Shown: in pieces, positions 45,987 through 54,702 of the stretch | Layout of the letters: each line of letters opens with the position of its first letter | Numbering within the stretch: position 1 is the first letter of the stretch | IMG/VR virus record: IMGVR_UViG_3300025174_000008 | Span: 1-64,000 of that record | Strand: one strand, 5' to 3' | Source of the DNA: a virus | DNA length: 64,000 bases | The notes under the pieces: model-generated | What the model saw: only the letters and a program-made list of their open reading frames with translations | Databases searched by the model: none | Told to the model about the DNA's origin: nothing | Made by a program: the position numbers and the translations under genes

Positions 45987-46683
45987 TTCACTCGAAGAGC
46001 TCACGCTGACGCAATTCGAAGGATTCGTCTGTGAGGTAAGGCGACGGAGTGAGCTCAAGAATGCGCCTTACAACCCGCGCCGCATCAGCGATGCGGCACG
46101 AAAGAAGCTTCGCAACGGGATCAAGAAGCTGAAACTATTGGGGCCCGTGCAGTGGAACAAGCGCACAGGGAACCTCGTTGGCGGGCACCAGCGGCTCTCG
46201 ATTCTAGACCAGATGGAGACGAAGCCAGACTATCTGCTGACTGTTGCGGTAGTCGACCTTGACGAAAAGCAGGAGAAGGAAGCGAACCTGCTCCTGAACA
46301 ACTGGTCCGCTCAGGGCGATTGGGATCCAGAGAAGCTCAACGAGATGCTGCCGGGGCTCGACCTGGAGGCTACCGGATTCGACGATGCCGACGTCATGCG
46401 GATGCTCGGAGACCAGGTCGACAACGCCGAGGCACAAAAGCTTGAGGAAATGGCCGACCGGCTACGGGCAGCGCGTGAGGTTGTTGCGAAGACGGCCGAG
46501 GCTGGGGCTCGTTACAACACCACGGACTTCTACTTCGTCTCGGTGTTCAAGTCGCCAGAAGACGCGGCGGCCTTTCTGGAAGAGCTTGGACTCGAGGCGA
46601 ACCGCTTCCAGTCCGGTGACAAGCTCCGTGAGATCTTCCGAATGCGCAAAGCCGGAGAGCCCGAGTCGACCGCCGCGGAATAG
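45964..46683 (+). CDS. ParB/sulfiredoxin-like nuclease-domain protein
   Basis: 239 aa from GTG at 45964 (ATG at 45973). NAPYNPRRISDAARKKLRNG, LLGPVQWNKRTGNLVGGHQR and ILDQ are the ParB N-terminal (ParBc) motifs. Overlaps the PAPS-reductase gene. Usual companion of that gene in phages, where the pair is suspected of modifying DNA or regulating packaging. Confidence 0.85.
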   Translation: MSSMDSASSLEELTLTQFEGFVCEVRRRSELKNAPYNPRRISDAARKKLRNGIKKLKLLGPVQWNKRTGNLVGGHQRLSILDQMETKPDYLLTVAVVDLDEKQEKEANLLLNNWSAQGDWDPEKLNEMLPGLDLEATGFDDADVMRMLGDQVDNAEAQKLEEMADRLRAAREVVAKTAEAGARYNTTDFYFVSVFKSPEDAAAFLEELGLEANRFQSGDKLREIFRMRKAGEPESTAAE

Positions 46684-46686
46684 TCC

Positions 46687-47217
46687 ATGGCAGCACAGAA
46701 ACCCGACACAGAGACCACGAACAAGATTTGCGTCTGCGCCAACAAGGGGATGCCGCTATCCACAGCAGCTGAGCGATGCGGGCTGTCTCGCCAGCTTATC
46801 TACGAGTGGAAGCGCTGGGGAGACAAGGCGTTGAGTGAAGGCAGAACGAACGCCTACACGGACTTCGCCACGAAGGTCAACCAGGCTCAGGCAATGTTCG
46901 AGCAGACGGCGCTCGAAGCCATCCAAAAAGCGGGTCAAGACGCATTCACCACCGACGCCAACGGCAACGAACATCTTATTCGTAATGGGCAATGGACGGC
47001 GCTGGCCTTCCTGCTTGAGCGGACCAGGCCCGGCAAGTACGGGCAGAAGGTCAATGTCGAGGTCAAGCAAGCGAAAGAGGAGTTTCTCGACATCGTCGAA
47101 AAGCACCTGAACCAGCATGTCAAAGGGGTTCTTGCAAGAAAGATTCTCCAGGGGATCCTCGAAGACCTCATGGAGCTCGATCGCCGGCGCGAGGCTGGCG
47201 AGACTGCGGGCGGTTGA
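46687..47217 (+). CDS. terS: Terminase small subunit
   Basis: 176 aa. HTH in MPLSTAAERCGLSRQLIYEW then KRWGDKALSEG, followed by a helical middle and WTALAFLLERTRPGKYG. Binds packaging sites and feeds the large subunit. Immediately upstream of the terminase large subunit. Confidence 0.85.
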   Translation: MAAQKPDTETTNKICVCANKGMPLSTAAERCGLSRQLIYEWKRWGDKALSEGRTNAYTDFATKVNQAQAMFEQTALEAIQKAGQDAFTTDANGNEHLIRNGQWTALAFLLERTRPGKYGQKVNVEVKQAKEEFLDIVEKHLNQHVKGVLARKILQGILEDLMELDRRREAGETAGG

Positions 47218-48754
47218 GGACGAAGAGTCGGACCCGGTTCCGCTTGACGTCTCCGCAGTCTGGAATCCGAATCCGCCCGTCGAAGGCAGGCCCACCTACG
47301 ACAACGGGAAAAGCCCTCAGGAGCTTTTCTGGGACATCGATTGCGATGAGGTACTGTATGGCGGGGCCGCTGGGGGTGGCAAATCCGCCGCATCCGTCGC
47401 GTTCCCGCTCAAGTGGGGTCACCTGCCGGGGATGCGGACTCTCATCCTGCGTCGCCAAAGCAAAGATCTCGACGACCTCATTCACAAGAGCTGGGATTTA
47501 TACCCGGCGGTGTGCACCGGTGCGACGAAGGTCCAGAGCCCTCACTATCGGTGGACGTTTCCGAGCGGTGCCGAGGTCAGTCTCAGCCACTGCAACAACG
47601 AGGACGACTGGAAGAACTACGACGGTTGGGAAATCAACCTTCTGATCTTCGATGAGCTCACTCACTTCACCGAGCAGCAGTACACCTTCCTCATTGGACG
47701 AAACCGATCAAGTCGTCCTGGACTCCCGGTCTACGTGCGGGCTACCACCAACCCCGGCGGCAACGGGCACGAGTGGGTCTTCCGACGCTGGGGGGCGTGG
47801 CTCAACCCGAACTTCAAAGCGCAGGGACTGACAGAGCGCAAAGACGAGGCTGGACAGCTTCCTCCGGCCAAGCCCGGAGAAATCTGGCACGTCTACCTCG
47901 ATGATGCAGGGAACGAGGTCTACTGCCGAGAACGGGTCCTGAACCCAGACGGCACACCGAAGTCACTTTCGCGGACCTTCATTCCGGCAATGCTCGCGGA
48001 CAACCCGAGGGCAGACCCGAAGTACGGGGCGCGCGTTGCGTCGATTCCAGACCGCGTCAGGCGCCTTCAGCTCCGCGACGGTAACTGGCTCGTCAAGACC
48101 GTCGAGGGAGCGCTCTTTAATGGAGTTCAGCGCTTCACCAGGCTCCCGAGCGAAGGCGGGTACGCGATCGCCTACGGCGCCGACCTCGCCTACACGGTGG
48201 GCACCAAATCCGACTGGTCGGTGCTGCTCCGCGGCTACATCTTCGGAAGTGACATCTACGTTGTCGGGATGGAGCGAAAGCAGGTCGAGGCAACGTCGTT
48301 CGTCCTGACGATGAAGGCGAAGCTGACTGAACGCCGGGGAATCATCCGATGGTACATCGGTGGCGGAGGAGAGAAGGGCACTGCGCAGTTCATCGCAAAG
48401 CACCTCTGTGACGCCAACAACCGAACCTATCTGAGAGCCCTGCGCGCGACGGCCGACAAGCTTGTCCGCGCAACCCCGGTCTCATCCACTTGGAACGTTC
48501 CGACCGACGACGAAGGAAAACCCATCGAAGGGAAACGGGGACACATATTCGTGCCCGGAGAAGACTCTGAGCTCTACGGCGAATGGGTCGACGTCTTCCT
48601 GAACGAGGTCCTGTCGTTCACCGGGGACCCCAAGAAAGACGACCACGACGATATCGTGGATGCGTTGGCGGCCCTGCACGACGAACTCTGCAACACCCAA
48701 CAGGCGGAACGTGACCGGGCGATGCGGTCTAGGTTTCTGCCGACCATGAGTTGA
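47117..48754 (+). CDS. terL: Terminase large subunit
   Basis: 545 aa from ATG at 47117, a 101-base overlap with terS; no nearer ATG/GTG exists before the ATPase domain, so a rare start could also be used. Walker A GGAAGGGKS (82-90), Walker B INLLIFDELTHF (D179, E180), nuclease residues in YGADLAYTVGTKSD and DDHDDIVDAL. Drives DNA packaging and cuts the concatemer. Confidence 0.93.
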   Translation: MSKGFLQERFSRGSSKTSWSSIAGARLARLRAVEDEESDPVPLDVSAVWNPNPPVEGRPTYDNGKSPQELFWDIDCDEVLYGGAAGGGKSAASVAFPLKWGHLPGMRTLILRRQSKDLDDLIHKSWDLYPAVCTGATKVQSPHYRWTFPSGAEVSLSHCNNEDDWKNYDGWEINLLIFDELTHFTEQQYTFLIGRNRSSRPGLPVYVRATTNPGGNGHEWVFRRWGAWLNPNFKAQGLTERKDEAGQLPPAKPGEIWHVYLDDAGNEVYCRERVLNPDGTPKSLSRTFIPAMLADNPRADPKYGARVASIPDRVRRLQLRDGNWLVKTVEGALFNGVQRFTRLPSEGGYAIAYGADLAYTVGTKSDWSVLLRGYIFGSDIYVVGMERKQVEATSFVLTMKAKLTERRGIIRWYIGGGGEKGTAQFIAKHLCDANNRTYLRALRATADKLVRATPVSSTWNVPTDDEGKPIEGKRGHIFVPGEDSELYGEWVDVFLNEVLSFTGDPKKDDHDDIVDALAALHDELCNTQQAERDRAMRSRFLPTMS

Positions 48755-48758
48755 ACCG

Positions 48759-49391
48759 ATGAGCAACAAGCTTCTGGCGGCCCTTTCGCCGATCGTTACC
48801 GAGTACTACACGTCGCTTGCCAGCGACCTCGACTTGGTCGCCGAGGGCGGAGGCGGCAAGCCGGCGGCGTTGGTATGGGCGAACTCAGAGGCGACGATCT
48901 ACCTGACGGATAGTCGGGGTACGAAGGCGATCCCGCTGGGAGCGGGCTACACCAACGGAATCATGGGGCCGTGGAAGACCGTTGGGACCGGGACGGCAGC
49001 CACGGTCACGAGTAGCAGCGCAGACACGACGCCGACCTTTGCCGGCGGCGAAACGGTCACGCTTCGTTTCGACGAAGGAACGATCTACGACACCGGGGAC
49101 GTTGTGGTCACGTTCTTAGCGACGGACGATACGCAGGCGCTGGTCGCCGCTCGGATCAACGCGGCGGTTCAGGCTGCTGTCTTGGTACTAGAGGGCAAGG
49201 CCACAACCCACGCCTTCGTAGCCGTGGTGATCGACGAGTACGTTCTGACCGGGCGCGCCCACGGGACGGCCGCAGCGGTGGAGGTCGTTGCGTTCAGCGC
49301 TGCGGGCGTCGGGACGACCCTGGGCCTTTCGGTGGGGGTGACGAACGGAACCGCCACCGGAGCCCCGACTGGCCTCGGCGTGCAGTGGTAA
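48759..49391 (+). CDS. Hypothetical head-associated protein, 210 aa
   Basis: Between terL and portal genes. Thr/Ala/Val-rich beta-type protein (GTAATVTSSSADTTPTFAGG), perhaps a capsid decoration protein. Not recognised. Confidence 0.6.
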   Translation: MSNKLLAALSPIVTEYYTSLASDLDLVAEGGGGKPAALVWANSEATIYLTDSRGTKAIPLGAGYTNGIMGPWKTVGTGTAATVTSSSADTTPTFAGGETVTLRFDEGTIYDTGDVVVTFLATDDTQALVAARINAAVQAAVLVLEGKATTHAFVAVVIDEYVLTGRAHGTAAAVEVVAFSAAGVGTTLGLSVGVTNGTATGAPTGLGVQW

Positions 49392-49394
49392 TCG

Positions 49395-51104
49395 ATGGCC
49401 TTCGCCGAGTCTGTTTCCCGCGTCGGCTTCAAGAAGCTGTCGCAGCAGAATCCGGAGAACAAGCCGGAGATCTGGCAGCGCATCCGCTTGCTCTACAAGG
49501 GCGGGTATGAGCTCAAGGAGCAGGCGCGAAAATTCATCGAGAAAGCGATCAACGAGACGCAGCAGACTTACGAGTACCGGATTCAGCGCGTCTCGTACAT
49601 CAACTACTTTGGCCAGGTCGTCGACTACTTGGTCGCGGCGCTTTTCGAGGAAGAGCTTTCGGTAACCGCAGCGGGGGACGCCAAAGACCCGAACACTCCG
49701 GGGGAGCTACCGGACAAGGCATTCTGGCCAGACTTCGCAAACGACGCGGACCGAGCCGGAAGCCCTTTCGCAGAAGTGATGCGCCGCATCGTGACGCAGG
49801 CGCTGCTCTTCAAGCGTGGCGTCATCTATCTCGACTTCCCCCCTGTTGGCGCAGAGATCACGAACCGGGCCCAAGAAGAGAAGACGGGGGCGGGGCGCGG
49901 GTATTGCTGGGACGAGGGACTGGACCAGCAAGAGCTCTTGGATTGGCGAATCGGAGATGATGGCAAGTGGCTATGGGCCATCACGATGCGCAAACTCATC
50001 GAGCGCCTTGACCCTTGGAACGAGCGCACCGAGTACAAGTGCCGATTCAAGTGCTGGTACATGGAGGGCGGGGTTGCCAAGTTCGTGGTGCTCGAGTCAA
50101 AACTCCACAAGATCGGAGATCCCATCGGCGACAACGAGATCATGTTCCAGGTGGGTGAGGGAACGACCTCGTTTAATCGCATTCCGATCGTAGTGCTTGA
50201 GCTACCGGATGGGCTTTGGGCGGGCAATAAGATCGGAGCGTTAGCCGAAGAGCACTTCCAGCGGCGCTCCGATCTCTTCGGTGCGATAGGCAGGAATCTG
50301 ATCGAAATCCCGTGGTATCGACAGGGTTCGGAAGTCCGAGGAGTCGGAGAAGCACTTCCGAGTGCCACCGGAGAGGACGAGAAGCGCGGAGAAAAGACCC
50401 TACAGGCCTTACTTGAGAAAGGCATCGTACCCATCGGGGACAAGGATGAGATCGGCTATGCCAGTCCGAGCGGGAACGCCTTCAGTATTGCCGACAAGAG
50501 CCTCCAAAGTCTCAAGGAAGAGATCTACCTGACCGTAACGGCGATGGCGCTATCGCTGCCCAACACGGCGTCCACGGTCGGACGCTCCGGGGAGAGCAAA
50601 AAAGAGGATTCGTCGTCAGCCGAGAAGGTCTTGGGTGCGCTCGGGAAGTTCGTTCGCCGTGCCACCAAAGAGGTCTACAGCTGTCTCAGTGATGCGCGCA
50701 GAGAAGCAGTCGTCTGGGCCGTGTACGGGTGCTCGAAGTTCCGGCTAAACGAGCGCGGAGAATTGGTCGATGAAGCACTGACGGTGGAGACGATTCCGAT
50801 CCCGTCGAGCACATTCCAAAAAGAGTACAAGACCAGTCTGGCACTGTCCCTGGTCCCGCACTGCTCGCCCGAGACGCGGGTGCAGATTCAGAAGGAAATC
50901 GACGAAGGGATCGACGAGAACCAGGCCATGACCGACGCGCTTCGTGAGGCTGCGCTCCGAGCGGGAGAAGAGGGGACGGAAGAGGGCAACGAAGAGCTCG
51001 AAGAGGAAAAGCCGCGAAATGCCGCCGAAGGTACTGAGCGAGGAAACCCGAAAGCGTCTGCTGGCTCAGCACCGGGACGCAATTCAACGGGTCGTCGCCG
51101 CTGA
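49395..51104 (+). CDS. Portal protein
   Basis: 569 aa. YEYRIQRVSYINYFGQVVDY near the N-terminus, stretches typical of the DUF4055-type portal, and an acidic C-terminal tail (EEGTEEGNEELEEEKP). Forms the dodecameric packaging vertex. Position after terL fits. Confidence 0.88.
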   Translation: MAFAESVSRVGFKKLSQQNPENKPEIWQRIRLLYKGGYELKEQARKFIEKAINETQQTYEYRIQRVSYINYFGQVVDYLVAALFEEELSVTAAGDAKDPNTPGELPDKAFWPDFANDADRAGSPFAEVMRRIVTQALLFKRGVIYLDFPPVGAEITNRAQEEKTGAGRGYCWDEGLDQQELLDWRIGDDGKWLWAITMRKLIERLDPWNERTEYKCRFKCWYMEGGVAKFVVLESKLHKIGDPIGDNEIMFQVGEGTTSFNRIPIVVLELPDGLWAGNKIGALAEEHFQRRSDLFGAIGRNLIEIPWYRQGSEVRGVGEALPSATGEDEKRGEKTLQALLEKGIVPIGDKDEIGYASPSGNAFSIADKSLQSLKEEIYLTVTAMALSLPNTASTVGRSGESKKEDSSSAEKVLGALGKFVRRATKEVYSCLSDARREAVVWAVYGCSKFRLNERGELVDEALTVETIPIPSSTFQKEYKTSLALSLVPHCSPETRVQIQKEIDEGIDENQAMTDALREAALRAGEEGTEEGNEELEEEKPRNAAEGTERGNPKASAGSAPGRNSTGRRR

Positions 51105-52260
51105 GGCGGTCAGCCTCGGCATGATGACCGAGGCGACGCAGGCAGCGACGGGGAGGCTCATCGAGGCGAACCGGCGCCGGGCCAAGACGCGAGACGCCGA
51201 CGAGTCCCAGCGGTTCCTTCGCCAGGCCATCCACCAGGAGACCGGGCAGCTCGAAGACCAGTTCTGGGAGGCTACGACCCGGGGCCGGATGGCGGCCCGC
51301 GACCTCGCCCAGGGTCAGGTAGCGTCCGAGCTGGCCATCGTCGGGGCCTACGGGAAGGCCAAGGGATTCGGCTGGACGATCCCAGCGGCCCCCAAGGTCT
51401 GGGAGGCGGTACAGGTCGACGAGCTCGCCGCAACGATCGCCACCGGCTCCGCGGTGTCGCAGTGGGCGAGCGCAATGATGCTCGGGACCTCGCTTTGGGG
51501 GCGCGACGGGGGGCGACTCGAGGAAGCGCTGAAGCGCGCCGGCGGAACGCTCTCCGACAAGCTCGTGGGGCACGCGAGCTACCAGGCCTTCGAGGCCTAC
51601 GGCCACGAGCACCGAAGCGCCTGGGGCGAGATATCTCGGCTCCGGGACGAGGCAGCCCGACGAACACGACCCCGGGTCGACGAGGTCACCGACTCGGACA
51701 TCGGCCTCCCATGGGGCTGGACCGCCATGACCTTCAAGGTCTGGTCGGCGTTCCTGGACGGTCGGACCTGCGCGGTCTGCTGGAGACTCGATGCCCAGAT
51801 GGTCCCGTTTGACAAGCCATTCGACGAAGACGCCCAAGTACCACTGCACAACCGCTGCCGGTGCGCCGTCGTGAGCATGGTCATCCCCGAGGCGATGCGG
51901 CGCCGGCTCCCGGGGCTCCAGGTCGACTACGGCGAGATCAAGGCTGAGCTCCGAGAACTCATTGGGGCGCGCTCTCCACGGGGAAGGATGACACCGGAAG
52001 CGCGCAACGCGCTGGCGGCGACCAACCCTGTCAACGTCTTCCAGATCCAGGACCGAAGCGCCCTCCGTTACATCAGGGCCGTTACGCAAGGGCCACAGGG
52101 TATTCGCCCCGGCGTGCGGCAGAGCAGCCCGGAAGCGCTTCTGAAGCGGCTGAACGACATGCAGAAGCCCGCCGGCAGGGGCAGCCGTTTCCGGTCGAGC
52201 GCGGGAGCGACCCGCCCGAGGCTCTACCCTCCTCCGGGTCCGCGGGGAAAACGAGAGTGA
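51019..52260 (+). CDS. Mu gpF/SPP1 gp7-like minor head protein
   Basis: 413 aa from ATG at 51019, 86 bases inside the portal gene. C-terminal KVWSAFLDGRTCAVCWRLDA then VPLHNRCRCAVV is the Cys/His signature of MuF-type head morphogenesis proteins, internal virion proteins involved in ejection. Confidence 0.88.
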   Translation: MPPKVLSEETRKRLLAQHRDAIQRVVAAEAVSLGMMTEATQAATGRLIEANRRRAKTRDADESQRFLRQAIHQETGQLEDQFWEATTRGRMAARDLAQGQVASELAIVGAYGKAKGFGWTIPAAPKVWEAVQVDELAATIATGSAVSQWASAMMLGTSLWGRDGGRLEEALKRAGGTLSDKLVGHASYQAFEAYGHEHRSAWGEISRLRDEAARRTRPRVDEVTDSDIGLPWGWTAMTFKVWSAFLDGRTCAVCWRLDAQMVPFDKPFDEDAQVPLHNRCRCAVVSMVIPEAMRRRLPGLQVDYGEIKAELRELIGARSPRGRMTPEARNALAATNPVNVFQIQDRSALRYIRAVTQGPQGIRPGVRQSSPEALLKRLNDMQKPAGRGSRFRSSAGATRPRLYPPPGPRGKRE

Positions 52261-52298
52261 TTCATGCCCGTTTGGCGACGGGTAAACAGGAGAAGTCT

Positions 52299-52844
52299 AT
52301 GTCCGAGAACAGCATCATCCACGAAGAACAGCAAGCACACCAAGGTAGAACCTGGAGGGTATGCACGTGGAACCACGGTGGTGTAAGCGCTTATTGGAAC
52401 TGGAGTTCCGACAAATATGACCCCGGCGACATCCGAAGCATGATGTCGATTCACACGAACAAGTGCAAAGTAACCGTTGCTGTGGTGTTGAACCAACGTC
52501 CAGGGGGAACTTACACGATACAGAGAGATTGCACGTCTTTGGAGACGGGAATCCAGTGGGCTGGGGATGTTATCGGTAAACTAGAGCAGCATCGTAACTC
52601 TTGGGGGCAAAAGCTCTCTGAGCTAGCAGAAATCTGGGCCCTGCTAGAGGACCAGATGTCGCAGAAACGATCGTGGGACGACAAGGTCGGGAAGCTCCAA
52701 GTGGAGCTCACAGAGCTGACCAAGCACCAGCAATCTGCGCTGATTCGTGTCGGGTTTTTGGGGTCGAAAATAGACGACACGTTTGGTTTGTCACCGGAAT
52801 GCCGGGCACCGAGTCCGGAGCCGCTCGCCGACGCTGCTGAGTAG
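52299..52844 (+). CDS. Hypothetical protein, 181 aa
   Basis: ATG at 52299 with AGGAGAAG 8 bases upstream. TWRVCTWNHGGVSAYWNWSS is aromatic; middle and C-terminal parts helical (KVGKLQVELTELTKHQQSAL). Not recognised. Confidence 0.65.
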   Translation: MSENSIIHEEQQAHQGRTWRVCTWNHGGVSAYWNWSSDKYDPGDIRSMMSIHTNKCKVTVAVVLNQRPGGTYTIQRDCTSLETGIQWAGDVIGKLEQHRNSWGQKLSELAEIWALLEDQMSQKRSWDDKVGKLQVELTELTKHQQSALIRVGFLGSKIDDTFGLSPECRAPSPEPLADAAE

Positions 52845-52985
52845 ACACGGCCGGTTCCCGCTTCAAGCGCAGGAACTCTGGCGCCGAGGATCTCTCAGGG
52901 GCTGGGACGCTAACACTACGGGCCACGCCGCTGGCCTAGCCGAGCCCGAACCCCAACGGACGCGGTGAATAGCGGCGATTCTACC

Positions 52986-53010
52986 CCGGGCGACGGACGC
53001 CCGGCTTTTT
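52986..53010 (+). terminator. Rho-independent terminator
   Basis: CCGGGCG (52986-52992), loop ACGGA, CGCCCGG (52998-53004), then CTTTTT. It ends 11 bases before the next ATG, so it would attenuate the late operon unless antiterminated. The 52845-52985 stretch has no gene. Confidence 0.75.
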
Positions 53011-53020
53011 GGGAAGCGTA

Positions 53021-53887
53021 ATGAACGAACCTAACTCCGCACTGGTACTGCGTGATGGATGGGCCTTCCTGCCTCGTGAACTGGATGGAGACGTCGAGTA
53101 CTGGGTCTCTGGCACGGCCTTAGCCGAGAAGCTCGGAAGAGAGCCACGAAAGGTCCGGTCTGCGGTCCGAGAACTGGAGGCAGATAGTGAAATTTGCGGG
53201 GTTCTTTGGCGTCCAGAATCCGGACGCCAAAGAACCGGCCATCCAGGAAGCGATGGTCAGCGAATCTACGACTTCGACGAATGCTACCTGCCAGAAGAGG
53301 CAGTCTACCTAGTCATTATGCGGGTCCGATCGGACACGGCAAAGGTTCTCCGGCAGGAGTTCGCTAGAACCCTCAAAGCTGTGCGACGGGGGAAGCTTGG
53401 GCAAGAGGCATCAGAGGCCATGGTCCGGCTGGCCCCCGAGTCATGCGAGATGATTGGGGAAGCTACTGCGCGAAGGATCGGTCCGGTTCTGGCAACCATT
53501 CAGGACGAGCAACATCGGCAGGGACATGAACTTGCGCGGCTGAGAACCGACGTAGACGGACTCAAAGAGTCCAATCTCCGGTGCCTCGACGCGAAGCGTA
53601 AGAACCCTTCCAAGCTGACCCAGAAGCTGCACTTGGACTATCTCTATGCGTCAGGCGGAAAATGCCCTTGCTGCGGAGGGGTAGACCTGTTCACAGAGGG
53701 ACGATTCGTTGGCCACATCGACCACAACTTCAAGGTCTCTGATGCGAGTCTGGTCGCGACGTGGCCAGTCTGCCCGGAATGCAATGAGCGTCTGAAGTCT
53801 CCGGTATTCCGCGAAGAGAGACAGGCAGAGTTCAAGACGTATCACCGGCGACGAAGCGCCAGCAGCGGACCGCTCTTCAGCGCTTAG
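53021..53887 (+). CDS. Bro-N-like protein with C-terminal HNH zinc domain
   Basis: 288 aa. A phage antirepressor-like N-terminal part (EAVYLVIMRVRSDTAKVLRQ, ARTLKAVRRGK) followed by a helical middle and a C-terminal CPCCGG ... HIDHNF ... CPECNERL zinc/HNH-like domain (~210-260). A single gene preceded by the terminator hairpin; may be an acquired regulator or homing-type element within the head module. Confidence 0.65.
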   Translation: MNEPNSALVLRDGWAFLPRELDGDVEYWVSGTALAEKLGREPRKVRSAVRELEADSEICGVLWRPESGRQRTGHPGSDGQRIYDFDECYLPEEAVYLVIMRVRSDTAKVLRQEFARTLKAVRRGKLGQEASEAMVRLAPESCEMIGEATARRIGPVLATIQDEQHRQGHELARLRTDVDGLKESNLRCLDAKRKNPSKLTQKLHLDYLYASGGKCPCCGGVDLFTEGRFVGHIDHNFKVSDASLVATWPVCPECNERLKSPVFREERQAEFKTYHRRRSASSGPLFSA

Positions 53888-53937
53888 GTCCCCGCCACTC
53901 GCCCGCGGCCGCGAGTGAGCCCGGTCAGCACAAGCCG
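53888..53937 (+). promoter_or_regulatory. Structured leader element, copy 1
   Basis: CACTCG (53896-53901) pairs with CGAGTG (53912-53917) around a CGCGG core. About 50 bases align with 54593-54645 before the scaffold gene (common parts CCCGC, ACTCG, CGCGG, CGAGTGAGC, AGCCG). Likely RNA element of late genes. Confidence 0.5.
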
Positions 53938-53956
53938 CCAGATCTACAAAAGAACC

Positions 53957-54565
53957 ATGTTCAACTTCCACCCATATCCTCACCAGCAGGCGCTCATCGA
54001 GAGTAAGTCCCGTCAGAGCTTCATTGTCGGTCCGCGTGCCACCGGAAAGACGATGGGGCTTCTGTCCGTCATGGCGAGCAGGCTGCGAAGGGGATACGGC
54101 AGCAGCTACCGCGCGGCGCTCGTGTCAACCAATCCGCACCACTTACAGTTCCTGGTGGGGCAGGCGACCGAAGCATTCGAGTGGGTGAAGTACTCATTCC
54201 GACGTGATCCTTTCCCGATGTTCGTGTTCCCCGATGGGGGCACGTTCATTGGCAAAGTCGTAGAAACCGGAAACGAGCTTTGCGGGCTCGAGCTCAACAT
54301 CGTGGCATTCGATCATCTGACCAGGTTCACGAGAGAACAGTACAAGCAGATTGTGGATCGTTTACGTGACCTTCCAACGGCCCCAGCGCGCATTGTCGCT
54401 TCCGTGGAAAAGGAGCGCCTGTTCGAGCCGTTGCCGGACTGGATCGAGTACGAGCTCGCACAGCCCGCGAATTCGATTTACCTGACCTCAGTAGTCAGTG
54501 AGCGACCGAAACGCAGAGCCTCGGAGTACCTGAATCCGATCCTTGGCGTAGAGCGCCCAGTTTAG
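53957..54565 (+). CDS. Terminase-like mini-ATPase lacking nuclease domain
   Basis: 202 aa from ATG at 53957 (GTG at 53915 lies inside the leader hairpin). Walker A GPRATGKT (25-32) and Walker B LNIVAFDHLTRFTREQY (D119), aligning with terL IFDELTHFTEQQY except that catalytic Glu is His120. No nuclease domain. Possibly a regulatory or inactive ATPase of packaging; a decayed duplicate is the alternative. Confidence 0.7.
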   Translation: MFNFHPYPHQQALIESKSRQSFIVGPRATGKTMGLLSVMASRLRRGYGSSYRAALVSTNPHHLQFLVGQATEAFEWVKYSFRRDPFPMFVFPDGGTFIGKVVETGNELCGLELNIVAFDHLTRFTREQYKQIVDRLRDLPTAPARIVASVEKERLFEPLPDWIEYELAQPANSIYLTSVVSERPKRRASEYLNPILGVERPV

Positions 54566-54592
54566 GCCCCGGCGTAAGGCGGCCAACAAAAA

Positions 54593-54645
54593 GTCACCCC
54601 CGCACTCGTTCGCGGCAACGAGTGAGCACGGGTTAACAGCAGCCG
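54593..54645 (+). promoter_or_regulatory. Structured leader element, copy 2
   Basis: CACTCG (54603-54608) pairs with CGAGTG (54619-54624), with the same flanking CCCGC and AGCCG as copy 1. Lies in the 137-base gap before the scaffold gene. Confidence 0.5.
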
Positions 54646-54702
54646 AGCGACGCGGCTGGGACGTCGTTTTCCATCCCAGGGCACCGACAAGGTGAATGGC
54701 AC

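Noticed and set aside
50686-52089. 467-aa minus-strand ORF
   Set aside because: Antisense to the portal and MuF-like genes, low-complexity Arg/Leu/Pro composition; shadow of real genes.
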